Position numbers and translations under genes: made by a program. 64,000 bases of DNA from Methanooceanicella nereidis. GTDB taxonomy: Archaea; Halobacteriota; Methanocellia; Methanocellales; Methanocellaceae. The stretch is from positions 1 through 64,000 of the forward strand of contig NZ_PGCK01000004.1 of assembly GCF_021023085.1 (NCBI RefSeq). The letters are read 5' to 3'. Numbering within the stretch: the stretch's first letter is position 1; every line of letters starts with the position of its first letter. Positions 52,936-62,731 of the stretch are shown here, piece by piece. The notes under the pieces were generated by a model. The model did not search any database, was not told the DNA's origin, and saw nothing but the letters and a program-made list of their open reading frames with translations.

Positions 52936-53205
52936 GTATTTTTAGGTCATTGTTCTTTTAAAAATTCTGTAATGGGGCCATCGATCGTTATTTAAAGATG
53001 CCTTTTACGGGCAGGTCGCTGCCATCGGGCATTAAGCGGCATATCCTTTTCGCCTTAAAGGCCATGATCTCGCACATATCAAATATCGGGGAAATGAGAC
53101 ACATTGATCAATGATGACAAATTGTATACTCTCTCTACCATCCAAAAAGATATATCCGATAATACAGTATTTTTTGAGCGTTAACTTTCATCTAGAGGAG
53201 AGAAC

Positions 53206-54942
53206 ATGGATAAGTATGATAAGGTCTTTGAGCTTGCCAAGAACAGGGGGTTCATATGGCCGTCTTTTGAGATATACGGAGGCGCCTCAGGCTTTTATGA
53301 TTACGGGCCTCTCGGCGCGACATTAAAGAGGAAGATCGAGGACGCGTGGAGAAAGTTTTACTGCGTCGGCGAGGGTTTTTATGAGATCGAGGCACCGACC
53401 ATAGGCGTCGAGGCCATCTTTGAGGCGTCAGGCCACGTGGGCGGCTTTGCTGATCCTATGACCACCTGTGAAAAATGTAAGGAATCTTTCAGGGCTGACC
53501 ACATCATTAAGGGCCAGATGGAGATACCGGACGGCCTGAGCAAGCAGCAGATGACCGACCTCATTCACAAGCACAACATCAAGTGCCCGGAGTGCGGCGG
53601 CGCGCTGGGCGACGTTTATGATTTTAACCTTATGTTCACCACATGGATAGGCCCCGGCCAGAAAAAGAGAGGCTACCTGCGCCCGGAGACCGCACAGGGA
53701 ATGTTCGTAGACTTCCCGAGGCTGTTAAGGTTCTACAGAGAAAAGCTCCCGTTCGGCGTCACACAGATAGGAAAGTCGTACAGGAACGAGATATCCCCCA
53801 GGCAGGGAGTCATAAGGCTCAGGGAGTTCACACAGGCTGAAGCGGAAGTATTCGTCAACCCGGAGTTCAAGGATAAGCATCCCAATTTCGATGCCGTCAA
53901 GGACCTTGTGCTGCCGCTATATGACGAGCCTTGCCAGGAGACCGGCGCGGAGCCGAAGAAGATGACCGTAGGCGAAGCGGTAGCTAACGGCACGATAGCC
54001 AACCAGTATCTCGCTTATTATGTAGCGCTCACACACCAGTTCCTCGTGAGCGTGGGCATTGACGAAAATCGCCTCAGGTTCAGGCAGCATTTGAAGAACG
54101 AAAGGGCGCATTACGCCACGGACTGCTGGGACGCGGAAGTCCTGCTCGACAGGTTCGGATGGGTAGAGATCGTGGGCATAGCGGACCGTACCAACTACGA
54201 CCTTACCGCACACCAGAACCGCAGCGAGGTAGACCTGTCAGTGTTCCTGCCGTATGAGACCCCCAAGAAGGTCATGAAGACTGTCGTCACCCCGAACATG
54301 GGAGTCATCGGTCCCAGGTATAAGGGTAAGGCGGGCAAGATAATGGCCGCATTAAAATCTATGTCACAGGATGAGCTGGATAAGCCCGAAGTGAAGCTTG
54401 ACATAGACGGCGAGGAAATAATCATCGACAGCAGCCTCTTCGAGCATAAGACGGTCGAGGTCGACGTAAGCGGCGAGAACATCATTCCGCACGTAGTCGA
54501 GCCATCTTATGGGATTGACAGGACTCTGTACTCGGTACTTGAACACGCCTACGATGAGGACATAGCCGACGGAGAGGAACGCGTCGTCATGCGATTTGCA
54601 AGAGGCGTGGCCCCGATAACGGTCGCCGTATTGCCTCTTCTCAGCAGGGAGCCGCTTACGGGCAAAGCACAGAGCATAGCGCGTGATCTTAAATGCGCCG
54701 GATTCTTCGTCGAGTACGACGAATCGGGAACGATAGGAAAGAGGTACAGGCGTAACGATGAGGCGGGCACCCCGTTCTGCGTGACCATAGATTATGACAC
54801 GATAGAGAAGGACGACACCGTCACCATAAGGGACAGGGACTCGATGGTCCAGGTCAGGGCACCTGTAAAAGACCTTGTACCCATACTGGGCGGGCTCATC
54901 ATGAGCAACAAGCCCATAACGGAGTATGGGAAAAGAGTATAA
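53206..54942 (+). CDS. glyS: Glycyl-tRNA synthetase, archaeal/eukaryal type
   Basis: 578 residues, class II synthetase attaching glycine to tRNA-Gly. Motif 1 region in GGASGFYDYGPLGA near residue 26, CEKCKESF and CPECGG forming a zinc-like site near 90 and 125, motif 2 GKSYRNEISPRQGVIRLREFTQAE, motif 3 GIDRTLYSVLEHAY, and the C-terminal anticodon domain (PITVAVLPLLSREPL). AGAGGAGAG lies 6 bases before the ATG. A polyprenol kinase gene follows 2 bases after the stop. The 270 bases between the small RNA candidate and this start hold only AT-rich promoter sequence. Confidence 0.96.
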   Translation: MDKYDKVFELAKNRGFIWPSFEIYGGASGFYDYGPLGATLKRKIEDAWRKFYCVGEGFYEIEAPTIGVEAIFEASGHVGGFADPMTTCEKCKESFRADHIIKGQMEIPDGLSKQQMTDLIHKHNIKCPECGGALGDVYDFNLMFTTWIGPGQKKRGYLRPETAQGMFVDFPRLLRFYREKLPFGVTQIGKSYRNEISPRQGVIRLREFTQAEAEVFVNPEFKDKHPNFDAVKDLVLPLYDEPCQETGAEPKKMTVGEAVANGTIANQYLAYYVALTHQFLVSVGIDENRLRFRQHLKNERAHYATDCWDAEVLLDRFGWVEIVGIADRTNYDLTAHQNRSEVDLSVFLPYETPKKVMKTVVTPNMGVIGPRYKGKAGKIMAALKSMSQDELDKPEVKLDIDGEEIIIDSSLFEHKTVEVDVSGENIIPHVVEPSYGIDRTLYSVLEHAYDEDIADGEERVVMRFARGVAPITVAVLPLLSREPLTGKAQSIARDLKCAGFFVEYDESGTIGKRYRRNDEAGTPFCVTIDYDTIEKDDTVTIRDRDSMVQVRAPVKDLVPILGGLIMSNKPITEYGKRV

Positions 54943-54944
54943 TA

Positions 54945-55628
54945 ATGCCCTTTGACAAAGACCTTTTTCTAAAAGAGGTGTCGAGGAAGTCCATACACGC
55001 GAGCGGCTTCTTCATACCTCTGTTATATTATTTTTTCATCCCCCGGGACATAATGATCATATTTCTTGGCATCGCCGTAGCTGTGGCTTTTGTCCTCGAG
55101 GCTATCAGGCTGTCAGGCATTAGCATATTTCCGGGGATCCTGCTGAGGGGCCATGAAGAGAAAGGCACCGTCGCAGCTTACTTCTATGCTTTGCTCTCTA
55201 CGTTCATAGCGGTGCTCGTGTTCGAAAAGAATATCGCTGTCGCAGCGTTATTATTCCTCGACATAGGCGATGCGCTGACAGGCCTTGCGGGAGCCGTACT
55301 GAGCATGTATCGAGGCAACAGGAAGGCGGCAGTCCGTACTTATGACACGAAGCCCGGGAAGAATATTTTCAAGACAGCTATAGATGACATTACCTATTCG
55401 TTAAAAAATTTTAAATCACCCATACTGATGGCGGTCATGTTCACTATCTGTTTCTCGATCGCGATCCTGTTCTATCCCGCGATCACCGTACTTGCCGCGG
55501 CTGCCGGAGCTATTGGCGCGGTAATTGCAGATGCTTTCCCGTGGCGTATCCTCGGGTTCACCATAGACGATAATCTCGCTATACCGCTGCTTTCCGGCGC
55601 TTTCATGACACTGGTCATGATGATATAA
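54945..55628 (+). CDS. Polyprenol/dolichol kinase-family membrane protein
   Basis: 227 residues with about seven helices, related to SEC59 dolichol kinase and CTP-dependent diacylglycerol or phytol kinases. Landmarks: EVSRKSIHASGFF at the start, a central LFLDIGDALTGLAGAV with Asp-containing GDALTG, and a closing ADAFPWRILGFTIDDNLAIP that resembles the family's nucleotide-binding end. It may recycle polyprenol for protein glycosylation. It is two bases after glyS (ATAATAATG), so translation is coupled. Confidence 0.82.
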   Translation: MPFDKDLFLKEVSRKSIHASGFFIPLLYYFFIPRDIMIIFLGIAVAVAFVLEAIRLSGISIFPGILLRGHEEKGTVAAYFYALLSTFIAVLVFEKNIAVAALLFLDIGDALTGLAGAVLSMYRGNRKAAVRTYDTKPGKNIFKTAIDDITYSLKNFKSPILMAVMFTICFSIAILFYPAITVLAAAAGAIGAVIADAFPWRILGFTIDDNLAIPLLSGAFMTLVMMI

Positions 55629-55686
55629 TAATTTCATCGCGCTCTAGCAAGTTATATATTGGCAGAGAAACCACATAGCCACAGGC

Positions 55687-58050
55687 ATGTCGGAATTCAT
55701 AAGCCACCCTCTGATAGTACCGGAGACAGTCGCCAGCAGGTCATATCAATTATCGCTGGCAGACAGGGCACTCGATAAGTCATGTTTAGTCGTGCTGCCG
55801 ACAGGCCTCGGCAAGACAATAATAGCCCTTATCGTCATGGTCAACAGGCTTTACGGGCACGAAGGATCCAAAGTGCTGATACTCTCTCCCACAAAGCCGC
55901 TGGTAGAGCAGCATGCCGCGTTTTTCAGAAGGGTAATGACTTTGCCTCCGGAAAAGATAGCCGTGTTCACCGGCAGCATATCCCCGGAGAAAAGAGAAGA
56001 GATATGGAAAGAGTCCACTGTCATAGTCTCTACTCCCCAGGTCATCGAAAATGACATCATGTGCAGGCGGTTTGACCTGAAAGACGTCAGGCTCGTGGTT
56101 TTCGACGAGTCCCACAGGGCTACAGGTAATTACTCTTATGTGTATATAGCTAAAAAATACTTTGAGCAGTCCTCCGACCCGCTCGTACTGGGAATAACGG
56201 CATCCCCGGGAAGCACTCCCGATAAAATATTAGAGGTAAAGAATAACCTGTTCATAGAAAGGGTGGAGGTAAAGACGGAGGACGATCCCGACGTCTCGCC
56301 TTATATCCATGACAAGGATGTCGAATGGGTCAAGGTCGGAGTGCCGGATAAAGCCAACGAGATCAGGATACTGCTCGAGGCCATCATGGACGACCGCCTC
56401 ACAAAGCTGAAAGAGATGGGCGTCATCTATTCCAGTAATATTAACCTCAATAAGAAGGAACTGCTGATGCTCCAGCAAAGGCTTCAGGCGAACATAGCAC
56501 AGGGAGGCAGCCCGGAAAGCTATAAGGCCGTGTCGATCCTCGCCGAGGTCATGAAGGTGGAGCATGCCGTAGACCTTATCCAGACGCAGGGAGTTCTCCC
56601 CTTAAAAAGATATTTCGACAGGCTTAAGCAGGAAGTATCGGGGAAGGGAGGCAGCAAGGCATCCAGGCGCCTGATGGACGACATAAGGCTCAAGAAAGCC
56701 ATTTATGTAGCTGATAATGCCGATGAGACTAACCCCAAGACTGAAAAGGTGAAGGAGATAGTCCTTGAACAGCTTTTTAATAAACCTTCATCTAAGATCA
56801 TCGTCTTTACGAACTTCAGGGATACCGCGGACGTAGTGGCGAATACCCTTGCAGGTGTGCCGGGAATCAAGCCCGTAAGGTTTGTCGGCCAGGCTTCAAA
56901 ACTGAACGATAAAGGACTGAGCCAGAAAAAGCAGGTGGAGATACTCAACGCTTTCCGCTCGGGGGAATATAACACCCTGATAGCGACATCCGTGGCCGAA
57001 GAAGGCCTCGACATACCTTCAACGGATATGGTACTATTCTATGAGCCGGTGCCTTCCGAGATCAGAAGCATACAGAGGAGAGGCAGGACCGGCAGGAACG
57101 CTGTCGGGCGGGTAGTAGTCCTGATGTCAAAGGGCACCCGCGACGAGGGCTCTTATTTTATCAGCCAGAGGAAAGAGAAAAAGATGTACCGTACCATGCA
57201 GAACATGAAAGACGGCCAGAATATGAGCGATATTGTAGAAAAGATAGAAAACCCTGCTCAGGGGATAGACGGAGGGAGCGAGACGGGCCGGGAAAATGAC
57301 ATGGTAGTCCCTGCAGGACAGATGAAGCTCGGGGAATTTAAAGAGGAAGAGAAAAAGGAGACGGAGAATGTCGTCCGGGAACAGCCATCGGATTCTATAG
57401 AGATCTATGTGGATTCCAGGGAAATGCGGTCCTCTGTCGTAAAAGAGCTTGAAAGCATGAACGCTAGCATAAAAGTGAAGACGCTTGATGTGGGAGATTA
57501 CATTTTATCCGACCGCGTATGCGTGGAGCGTAAGACAGCGGATGACTTTCTAAGCACCATCTTCGATGCCAACAGGAACCTCTTTGAGCAGATAGTCTCC
57601 ATGAAACAGGCATATGTAAGGCCGTTACTGATAATCGAGGGAGACGGGATCTATACGAAAAGAAGGATAAACCCGAACGTCATCCGGGGGATCATATCCT
57701 CAATAGCCATCGATTTCGGGATGCCCGTCATGTTCACTGCAAGCGAGTCCGAGACAGCGTCATTCCTGTATACCATTGCGAGGCGCGAGCAGCTTGAAAG
57801 AAAAAGGACCGTTAACCCTCATGCGCAAAAATCATCCCAGACCATGACAGAGAGACAGGAATATCTGGTATCCGCCATATCCGAGGTCGGGCCGGTCATC
57901 GCCAAAAACCTGCTGAAGCATTTCGGCTCGGTAAGGGGTATCATGGAGGCTTCCGAGGAGGAGCTTATGGCAGTGGATAAAGTAGGCGTGAAGACCGCAA
58001 GAAAGATCAGAGAGATAGTCGACGCCGAATATGTGCTAAAAGACAAGTGA
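55687..58050 (+). CDS. hef: Hef helicase-nuclease
   Basis: 787 residues, complete: SF2 helicase (LPTGLGKTIIAL near 36, SPTKPLVEQH, VFDESHRATG, GITASPGS, later TSVAEEGLDIPSTD and QRRGRTGRN), then an XPF/ERCC4-like nuclease (VDSREMRSSVVKEL near 577 and VCVERKTADDFLSTI with ERKxxxD), and C-terminal helix-hairpin-helix motifs (ISEVGPVIAKNLLKHF, VDKVGVKTARKI). Hef processes stalled forks, parallel to FANCM and Mph1. A TTATATA box 30 bases upstream suggests leaderless translation. Copy F repeat follows. Confidence 0.96.
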   Translation: MSEFISHPLIVPETVASRSYQLSLADRALDKSCLVVLPTGLGKTIIALIVMVNRLYGHEGSKVLILSPTKPLVEQHAAFFRRVMTLPPEKIAVFTGSISPEKREEIWKESTVIVSTPQVIENDIMCRRFDLKDVRLVVFDESHRATGNYSYVYIAKKYFEQSSDPLVLGITASPGSTPDKILEVKNNLFIERVEVKTEDDPDVSPYIHDKDVEWVKVGVPDKANEIRILLEAIMDDRLTKLKEMGVIYSSNINLNKKELLMLQQRLQANIAQGGSPESYKAVSILAEVMKVEHAVDLIQTQGVLPLKRYFDRLKQEVSGKGGSKASRRLMDDIRLKKAIYVADNADETNPKTEKVKEIVLEQLFNKPSSKIIVFTNFRDTADVVANTLAGVPGIKPVRFVGQASKLNDKGLSQKKQVEILNAFRSGEYNTLIATSVAEEGLDIPSTDMVLFYEPVPSEIRSIQRRGRTGRNAVGRVVVLMSKGTRDEGSYFISQRKEKKMYRTMQNMKDGQNMSDIVEKIENPAQGIDGGSETGRENDMVVPAGQMKLGEFKEEEKKETENVVREQPSDSIEIYVDSREMRSSVVKELESMNASIKVKTLDVGDYILSDRVCVERKTADDFLSTIFDANRNLFEQIVSMKQAYVRPLLIIEGDGIYTKRRINPNVIRGIISSIAIDFGMPVMFTASESETASFLYTIARREQLERKRTVNPHAQKSSQTMTERQEYLVSAISEVGPVIAKNLLKHFGSVRGIMEASEEELMAVDKVGVKTARKIREIVDAEYVLKDK

Positions 58051-58111
58051 TCTTAAAATACGAAAAACTCAAAGTAGTGCATCTGGTTTGTAATGTACTA
58101 TATCGTTTTTC

Positions 58112-58324
58112 TGCCACAAAGGTACACAAAGGTCACTAACTTTCACCACAAAGCGCACGAAGGCAAATAAGGACCACTAATTCTCACCACAAAGCGCACG
58201 AAGGCGAATAAGGTACACAAAGGACTTTTTCAGAAGATTATCTTATACTTAAAAAAATCGGGTACCTTCGAGCCCTTAGTGCCCTTGGTGGTGAAAAATA
58301 GTGGACCTTTGTTGCCTTTGTGGT
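58112..58324 (+). repeat. Family 1 inverted repeat, copy F
   Basis: Three left arms (GCCACAAAGGTACACAAAGG, TTCACCACAAAGCGCACGAA twice with GGCAAATAAGGACCACTAA), loop ACTTTTTCAGAAGATTATCT and A-run, and right arms CCTTCGAGCCCTTAGTGCCC and CCTTTGTTGCCTTTGTGG. Left and right units do not fully match each other, as if from different versions. The gap of 330 bases lies between convergent hef and the GNAT gene and holds nothing else. Confidence 0.88.
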
Positions 58325-58379
58325 ACTAGATCAAAGATGAATATGAATTATAGAAAATATGGGACCAACTATTAAACTT

Positions 58380-59348
58380 TTAAAACTCGAAATTTTTGCC
58401 TGACACCTTTGCACTATCGCACAGCACATATTGTTTGAACGTGGACATTTCCTTAAAGCCCTTACGGACATAAAGCTGGATGGCGTCTGTGTTGACAGAT
58501 GTTACCGCAAGTACTATCTGTCCTATCCCCGTGGCGATACACTTATTGATGAGATGATCGAGCATCAGGCTGCCAATGCCCATTTTACGGTATTTTCTTG
58601 AAACGGCGATGTCGAGTATAAGGACGCTCCCGTCCACAAGAACAGAGGAAAGAAGAAAGCCCGCCGTTTTATTGCCGGACACCGCGACCATGGATAATTC
58701 CGGCATGAACGTGCCATGTTTATTCTCGATGATACTTTGTAAAAGCACTTTTGAGCCTTCATACGAGGCGAAGAGGGGGTATACGACCTTATCCGCGGGG
58801 GCGGCCTCATCGCACATGATGCGGGACACGTCATCGAAATATTTAGAGTTCCAGTGACAGACTTTTACATCATTATACACCCCTATCGAGAATAAAGGTA
58901 TTTTTCTAGTGTTCAATGCCATGCTCTTTCTTTCGATCATCACGAAGCCCATGTCCGCGGCGGCTCGGATAAATCCCTCGCTATCCGGCCATGTAAAGCT
59001 GCTTCTTACTATGTGTATGCCGAAAGTCTGGAGCCCGTTGACGATGTTAGATAAAAAGTACCTCTCTGCTCCGCGATACTCTGCCAGCAGATATCCGAAG
59101 ATCAGCTCCGCCTCCTGTTCCAGCATGCGATAAAATATTACGCCTATCGTCTTCCCCTGGTGTGACAATGTAAATGCGCTGATCTCCCCCCGCTCCATTC
59201 GCTTAACGAGGCCGCTAACATACGCCCGTTCCGAATTCCCGGTATCGACAAATAGCGTCCTTATGGCCTCTTCCAGCACATCCATAACGCCTGCGGAGAT
59301 CGACATCCCGATCTCATACCCATCCCCGGAGAGAGTACCTGCGCTCAT
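58380..59348 (-). CDS. Tandem GNAT-domain acetyltransferase-like protein
   Basis: About 322 residues with two GNAT folds. The N-terminal half has lost the acetyl-CoA signature but keeps the layout; the C-terminal half has LILDIAVSRKYRKMGIGSLM, matching Q/RxxGxG/A, and then VLAVTSVNTDAIQLYVRKGF. Such proteins acetylate amines or proteins. The start at 59348 is favoured because an ATAAGATATTGG box lies just upstream. The longer frame start at 59375 begins inside it. Confidence 0.82.
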   Translation of the reverse strand: MSAGTLSGDGYEIGMSISAGVMDVLEEAIRTLFVDTGNSERAYVSGLVKRMERGEISAFTLSHQGKTIGVIFYRMLEQEAELIFGYLLAEYRGAERYFLSNIVNGLQTFGIHIVRSSFTWPDSEGFIRAAADMGFVMIERKSMALNTRKIPLFSIGVYNDVKVCHWNSKYFDDVSRIMCDEAAPADKVVYPLFASYEGSKVLLQSIIENKHGTFMPELSMVAVSGNKTAGFLLSSVLVDGSVLILDIAVSRKYRKMGIGSLMLDHLINKCIATGIGQIVLAVTSVNTDAIQLYVRKGFKEMSTFKQYVLCDSAKVSGKNFEF

Positions 59349-59511
59349 GATAACCAATATCTTATACTTAAACACGTTATATTTTTCGGGATATATTAAA
59401 TTAAGTCGCCTGACATATAAAAACCTGGAATATCAATGCTTAGAGCATTGAGTCAATAGCTCACAGTCCATCGTTTATTATGGTGACGTGAAAGGCTGCA
59501 CATGGTCATGA

Positions 59512-59575
59512 TGTATTTTCATCTCAAAGGCTTAACGCCTTTTTTGTGATACGTTGATTCTTTGATAAAAAAATA
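59512..59575. repeat. Family 2 inverted repeat, copy I (partial)
   Basis: ATTTTCATCTCAAAGG at 59515-59530 is identical to the arms of copies G and H for up to 15 bases; the opposite arm is decayed (TTTGTGATACG then TTCTTTGATAAA). It lies in the divergent gap before the family 4 glycosyltransferase gene. A further possible relative begins near 61704 after tatC. Confidence 0.55.
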
Positions 59576-59663
59576 TGACAAGACACAATTCACATTATAT
59601 AACAACGAACTATGGATCGGACCTCCAAAAAACTTATTATTAACCTGTTATTAGTCATTATCC

Positions 59664-60842
59664 ATGAAAATTTGTCTCGTGAACGCCCTATTCCATCCAT
59701 TTTCGGGAGGAGTCGAAAAGCACATGTTCGAGCTTTCCCGGGAACTTGTTAAGCAAGGCGTTGACGTCACCATTGTTACGGCCAGGATATCAGGCACTGA
59801 GGAGTATGAGGAGATTGACGGAGTAAAAGTGCACAGGGTACCGTGCCTGGACATCAAGGTGCCGGGATTCTATCCGCCCCCTCTTGTATTATCACCGTTT
59901 TTTATCAGGCACCTTAAAAAGTTAGACGACAGGTATGATTTTGACATCATCCACCTTCAGAACAGGTTTTTCGTAGACTTTGACACAGCGGCCATTTACG
60001 CGAAGCTCAAAGGAAAGCCGTTCATGATGACCATACACAATGCCCGCCCTGTGGGAATATCCCTGCCGATAACGATCTTCGGGACCGCCTATGACCTGCT
60101 GATAGGAAGGTGGCCGTTCGCGATGGCGGACCGTATCATAGCTGTATCGGACTGGGTAAGGTATGACATTTCCAGGTACCGCATAGACATCAACAAGATG
60201 GTCGCAGTACACAACGGCATCAATGTCGGAGAGTTCAGGCCGTCATCTGAAAATAACGTCAGGAAGAAATATGACATAAACGATGACCCTATGCTTCTTT
60301 TTGTCGGAAGGATGATCACACAGAAGGGTTTAACATACCTGATCGATGCTATGCCGATGGTCCTGAAGGAATACCCTAACGCAAAGATATTGCTCATAGG
60401 TAGAGGGAACCTGCTGGAAACCCTTAAGTCGAAAGTCAAGGCAATGGGCCTTGAAGATAGCGTGATATTCTCCGGGTACATGTCGGAAGAGATGCTGAAA
60501 GAGGCTTACGGGACATGTGATCTTTTTGTATTGCCGTCTGTCTGGGAAGTGCTGCCCATAGCCATCCTGGAGGCAATGTCAGCGGGAAGGCCTATCGCGT
60601 GTACGGACGCAGGAGGCAATAAGGAGCTTGTGGAGGACGGCCTTAACGGCTACGTAGTCCCGTCGAGGGACCCGAAAGCTCTGGCCGATAAGATCAATCT
60701 TATGCTATCCGACCCGGAAAGAATGAAAAGCATGGGGCATGCAAGCAGAAAACGTGCCGAGGAAGAGTTTGACTGGAAGCTCATAGCTGCTAGCACTAAA
60801 AAAGTGTACGAGGACTTATTGAAGGAAAGGTCTAAAAACTAG
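59664..60842 (+). CDS. Family 4 glycosyltransferase
   Basis: 392 residues, GT-B fold. N-terminal acceptor domain starts MKICLVNALFHPFSGGVEKH and includes FDIIHLQNRF; the C-terminal domain shows LLFVGRMITQKGLTYLIDAM, DLFVLPSVWEVLPIAILEAM (catalytic E in EVLP..ILEAM) and AGGNKELVEDGLNGYVV. It transfers a nucleotide-linked sugar to lipid or glycan. The neighbours do not show which. ATG 30-40 bases after an AT-rich box. Confidence 0.85.
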   Translation: MKICLVNALFHPFSGGVEKHMFELSRELVKQGVDVTIVTARISGTEEYEEIDGVKVHRVPCLDIKVPGFYPPPLVLSPFFIRHLKKLDDRYDFDIIHLQNRFFVDFDTAAIYAKLKGKPFMMTIHNARPVGISLPITIFGTAYDLLIGRWPFAMADRIIAVSDWVRYDISRYRIDINKMVAVHNGINVGEFRPSSENNVRKKYDINDDPMLLFVGRMITQKGLTYLIDAMPMVLKEYPNAKILLIGRGNLLETLKSKVKAMGLEDSVIFSGYMSEEMLKEAYGTCDLFVLPSVWEVLPIAILEAMSAGRPIACTDAGGNKELVEDGLNGYVVPSRDPKALADKINLMLSDPERMKSMGHASRKRAEEEFDWKLIAASTKKVYEDLLKERSKN

Positions 60843-60955
60843 GGGCGATCATTTTATGGCGGCTCTCGCTCACCCCTAAGTATATATTTTATCGTAGATA
60901 TGCAGGATAGTGATCTTTCCGTGAGACATGAAACCGGCTGAAAGGAGCATCGAAC

Positions 60956-61693
60956 TTGATCTCTGTCAAGGACATAGGCGCCATAATTGTGAAATTTAAG
61001 AACACGATAATATACCTTTTACTTTACGTGCTGGTAGTGTCTTCCATATCATTCCCCTTTACGGGCAATATAATTCTCCGCATGAGAGACGACCTGCTGG
61101 TAGGCCAGTATATTCTCATACAGACACAGCCGCTTGAACTAATGATGCTGCAGCTGAAGATGTCCATAATCATAGGCATTATCGCAGCGCTGCCGGTATT
61201 GTTCTATCTTGCCTATAAGCAGGTGAAAGAAAGAAAACTGGGGCACCGGCTTAAGATAAGCAAGTTAAAGCTTGCTTTATGGCTGATCTCCGCCCTGGCG
61301 TTGTTTACGGTGGGATGCGCATACTCATACTACCTGATGCTGCCCTTCGTCTTCCAGTACTTGCTCCAGAGCGCCGTCGATGTCGGAGTCGCAAACCACT
61401 GGAAAGTGACCGAGTTCATAAATTTCGCCATAATGACGACGTTCGTGTTCGGGCTCGTGTTCGAGCTCCCGCTCGTCATGACGATACTTGCGCGGTCCGG
61501 TATCGTTCCCGTGGAGATATTCAAGAGATACAGAAGGCACATGTACATAGTGATCCTCATAGTGGCTGCCCTGGTCACCAGCCCTGACGTGATAACCCAG
61601 ATAATGGTAGGCGTGCCCCTGATAATATTCTACGAGCTGAGCCTGTTCCTTTTAAGGTTCACGGTAAAGCCTTCAAGGGCAAATGTAGCTTAG
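60956..61693 (+). CDS. tatC: Twin-arginine translocase subunit TatC
   Basis: 245 residues with six membrane segments. Landmarks are VFGLVFELPLVMTILARSGIV and RYRRHMYIVILIVAALVTSPDVITQIMVGVPLIIFYELS in the second half, typical of TatC, the receptor for folded proteins with twin-arginine signals. The N-terminus is divergent. TTG start is preceded by AGGAG at 9 bases; a TATATATTTT box at 60881 precedes. No TatA adjoins. Confidence 0.88.
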   Translation: MISVKDIGAIIVKFKNTIIYLLLYVLVVSSISFPFTGNIILRMRDDLLVGQYILIQTQPLELMMLQLKMSIIIGIIAALPVLFYLAYKQVKERKLGHRLKISKLKLALWLISALALFTVGCAYSYYLMLPFVFQYLLQSAVDVGVANHWKVTEFINFAIMTTFVFGLVFELPLVMTILARSGIVPVEIFKRYRRHMYIVILIVAALVTSPDVITQIMVGVPLIIFYELSLFLLRFTVKPSRANVA

Positions 61694-61810
61694 TATTATG
61701 TAATATTTTCATGTCGTTAAGGCTCTAAGTTTTCTAAAACTCTAATAATCCAAAGCTTCCTCGAGGCGCTGAATCACAAAAAAATGACTTAGTATACAAA
61801 GATCAGCTTC

Positions 61811-62692
61811 TCACTGATCAAAATAACTTGAGAGGCTCGACTGTGCGGCAATGTGGGGAACTTCCTGTTTTTCCTTTAATCCCAGCATCGTCTCGAACAT
61901 CATCGCATTTTTTACCGCATTCGCCCTCGGGTGATTATTAAAGTATACCCTGACGGCGCCTTTAGCCTTCAGGCTTCCTAAGCGGCCTTTCCACGGGGCA
62001 AGCTCCTCTTCCCGGTAAACATAATCGTAGCGGTTCATCCTTCCCTTCATGTCCCTGTCCTTACCGTACCATATGTCAGGGTTGCGGCCATGGAACCTGA
62101 TGTAAGCATGATCTGCCGTATCCTCGATCATGCCCGGCATGGACGGCCCGTCGACGGCGCATACTGCGACGCCCGACCTTTGGAGCAGATCCCTGACCCC
62201 GGCGTTCAGGCCCTTATCCTCGAGCCATGAGCGGTGACGGAACTCTATAGCGTAATCGAATTTTTTAGTGTCCAGGCTTTCAAGTAAACTTTGAAGGCGG
62301 CTAAGATGGTCCGTAGTTCTTTCTTCGTCGATCATCTTAAAGTAAGGCGATAGCTGTATCAATACCCCGCCAAGATACCCTGAATCGGATAAAGGCGACA
62401 AAACTTTTTCCTCGAACTCGAGAGCGTGACTGACGTCAGAAAGCAGGCTATCGTGAGTGACGCGCTTTGGGAACTTCACGGAATATTCAAATCCGGAAAA
62501 TCCAGATGCCTTCGATATCCAGCTATTGACCACCGCGGCGGTAGGAAAGCTGTAATATGTGCTGTTTATTTCCGTGGTCTTGAAGAACCTGGCATAATAG
62601 GATAACCATTCTTCTTTTTTAAGATGGGGAGGGTAAAACGTTCCCACCCAGTCATCATATGACCAGCCGGAAGTACCGATAAGGACAGGCAT
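61811..62692 (-). CDS. DUF72 (YecE-like) TIM-barrel protein
   Basis: About 293 residues. The family signatures are clear: GTSGWSYDDWVGTFYP at the start, FKTTEINSTYYSFP, FEYSVKFPKRVTH, QLSPYFK, AIEFRHRSWL, and YIRFHGRN with VYFNNHPRANA near the end. Members have unknown biochemical function and adopt a barrel like xylose isomerase or endonuclease IV. The ATG is preceded by AGGATGAT. It sits 39 bases after the MinD-like gene's stop in the same direction. Confidence 0.9.
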   Translation of the reverse strand: MPVLIGTSGWSYDDWVGTFYPPHLKKEEWLSYYARFFKTTEINSTYYSFPTAAVVNSWISKASGFSGFEYSVKFPKRVTHDSLLSDVSHALEFEEKVLSPLSDSGYLGGVLIQLSPYFKMIDEERTTDHLSRLQSLLESLDTKKFDYAIEFRHRSWLEDKGLNAGVRDLLQRSGVAVCAVDGPSMPGMIEDTADHAYIRFHGRNPDIWYGKDRDMKGRMNRYDYVYREEELAPWKGRLGSLKAKGAVRVYFNNHPRANAVKNAMMFETMLGLKEKQEVPHIAAQSSLSSYFDQ

Positions 62693-62731
62693 CAATAAAT
62701 TATCATCCTGTCCTGTTAAAAGCCTGATGGT

